Shown here: positions 55,494 through 55,662 of the stretch, piece after piece
How the letters are laid out: each line of letters opens with the position of its first letter
Numbering within the stretch: the first letter of the stretch is position 1
IMG/VR virus record: IMGVR_UViG_3300024261_000038
Location: 1 to 55,662 of that record
DNA length: 55,662 nt
Reading direction: 5' to 3' (one strand)
DNA from: a virus
Notes under the pieces: model-generated
Databases searched by the model: none
Told to the model about the DNA's origin: nothing
Seen by the model: only the letters and a program-made list of their open reading frames with translations
Position numbers and translations under genes: made by a program

Positions 55494-55662
55494 GATTGCC
55501 AGTAATCTCCACCAGCCGCGCTGTTCAGGCAGGTTAAGTACTCAGACTCTGACAGTCCCATCTCGCTGGTCAGGAAGCTGTGCTTATCTCCTTGGAGCCC
55601 GAACTTTGGGTCCTTCAGGTACTGGACCGCCTTATCCAGGATCACGTGGCGCTCGCTGCCAC
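55490..55662 (-). CDS. Partial protein at the right window edge
   Basis: Open on the - strand from the edge to TGA at 55492-55490: 56 residues visible, ending SEYLTCLNSAAGGDYWQS. GC-rich codons (CTG, AAG, GAC) unlike the core genes. ATGA overlap with the next gene. The N-terminus is missing; no family recognised. Confidence 0.6.
   Translation of the reverse strand, partial: GSERHVILDKAVQYLKDPKFGLQGDKHSFLTSEMGLSESEYLTCLNSAAGGDYWQS

Noticed and set aside
1-55662. tRNA genes, integrase, RNA polymerase or a complete Cas system
   Set aside because: Looked for and not recognised. A tRNA search program could still find a divergent tRNA, which I cannot exclude by eye.

Overview
The window looks like most of the genome of a lytic tailed phage, probably a podovirus of an abundant, AT-rich marine bacterium of the SAR11 or SAR116 kind. 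It carries a portal, scaffold and HK97-fold capsid set, P22 gp4-like and gp10-like short-tail proteins, very large ejection-type proteins, a family A DNA polymerase with an archaeo-eukaryotic primase, and a phage GroES. I see no tape measure, tail sheath, integrase, RNA polymerase or tRNA gene. Size and content resemble the HMO-2011-type marine podoviruses, but that placement is from memory. Both ends cut through genes and no large terminase is visible, so the window is not a complete genome.

Layout. 1-19.6 kb (+): two large virion-type proteins, portal, small coupled genes including a holin-like protein, GroES, scaffold, decoration-type protein, major capsid protein, head-tail adaptors and tail-fibre-type proteins. 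19.6-24.2 kb: an accessory cassette, one + gene followed by six genes on the opposite strand, encoding a flavin-dependent tryptophan-halogenase-like protein and four Fe(II)/2-oxoglutarate-oxygenase-like proteins. 24.2-35.0 kb (+): gp10-like tail protein, small structural genes and ejection proteins up to 1315 aa. 35.0-36.2 kb: XhlA-like membrane protein, a further 2OG oxygenase and an M15 peptidase endolysin. 36.2-37.6 kb (-): SNF2 helicase. 37.6-54.6 kb (+): replication and early genes (AEP primase, UvrD-like helicase, DNA polymerase, PD-(D/E)XK exonuclease, zinc-ribbon microproteins, an RHH regulator, three homing-type endonucleases), interrupted by a - strand exported protein and a - strand small terminase. 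54.5-55.7 kb (-): a coupled, visibly GC-richer operon with a Gp88-like protein.

Expression. Genes are packed tightly, with many TAATG and ATGA junctions. Sigma70-like promoters occur at several boundaries, and at two of them the predicted transcription start is the A of the ATG, which would give leaderless mRNAs. Two perfect 8-bp hairpins frame the region after the capsid gene as likely terminators.

Most unusual: the inverted oxygenase-halogenase cassette; two kinds of 7-nt-phased degenerate DNA repeat (CAYGGAN, scattered through coding DNA on both strands, and GCTTGNN arrays at the right end); a recurring GGRxGY peptide in unrelated virion proteins; a structured non-coding element near the small terminase; and a tandem HNH insertion flanked by partial copies of the genes it interrupts.
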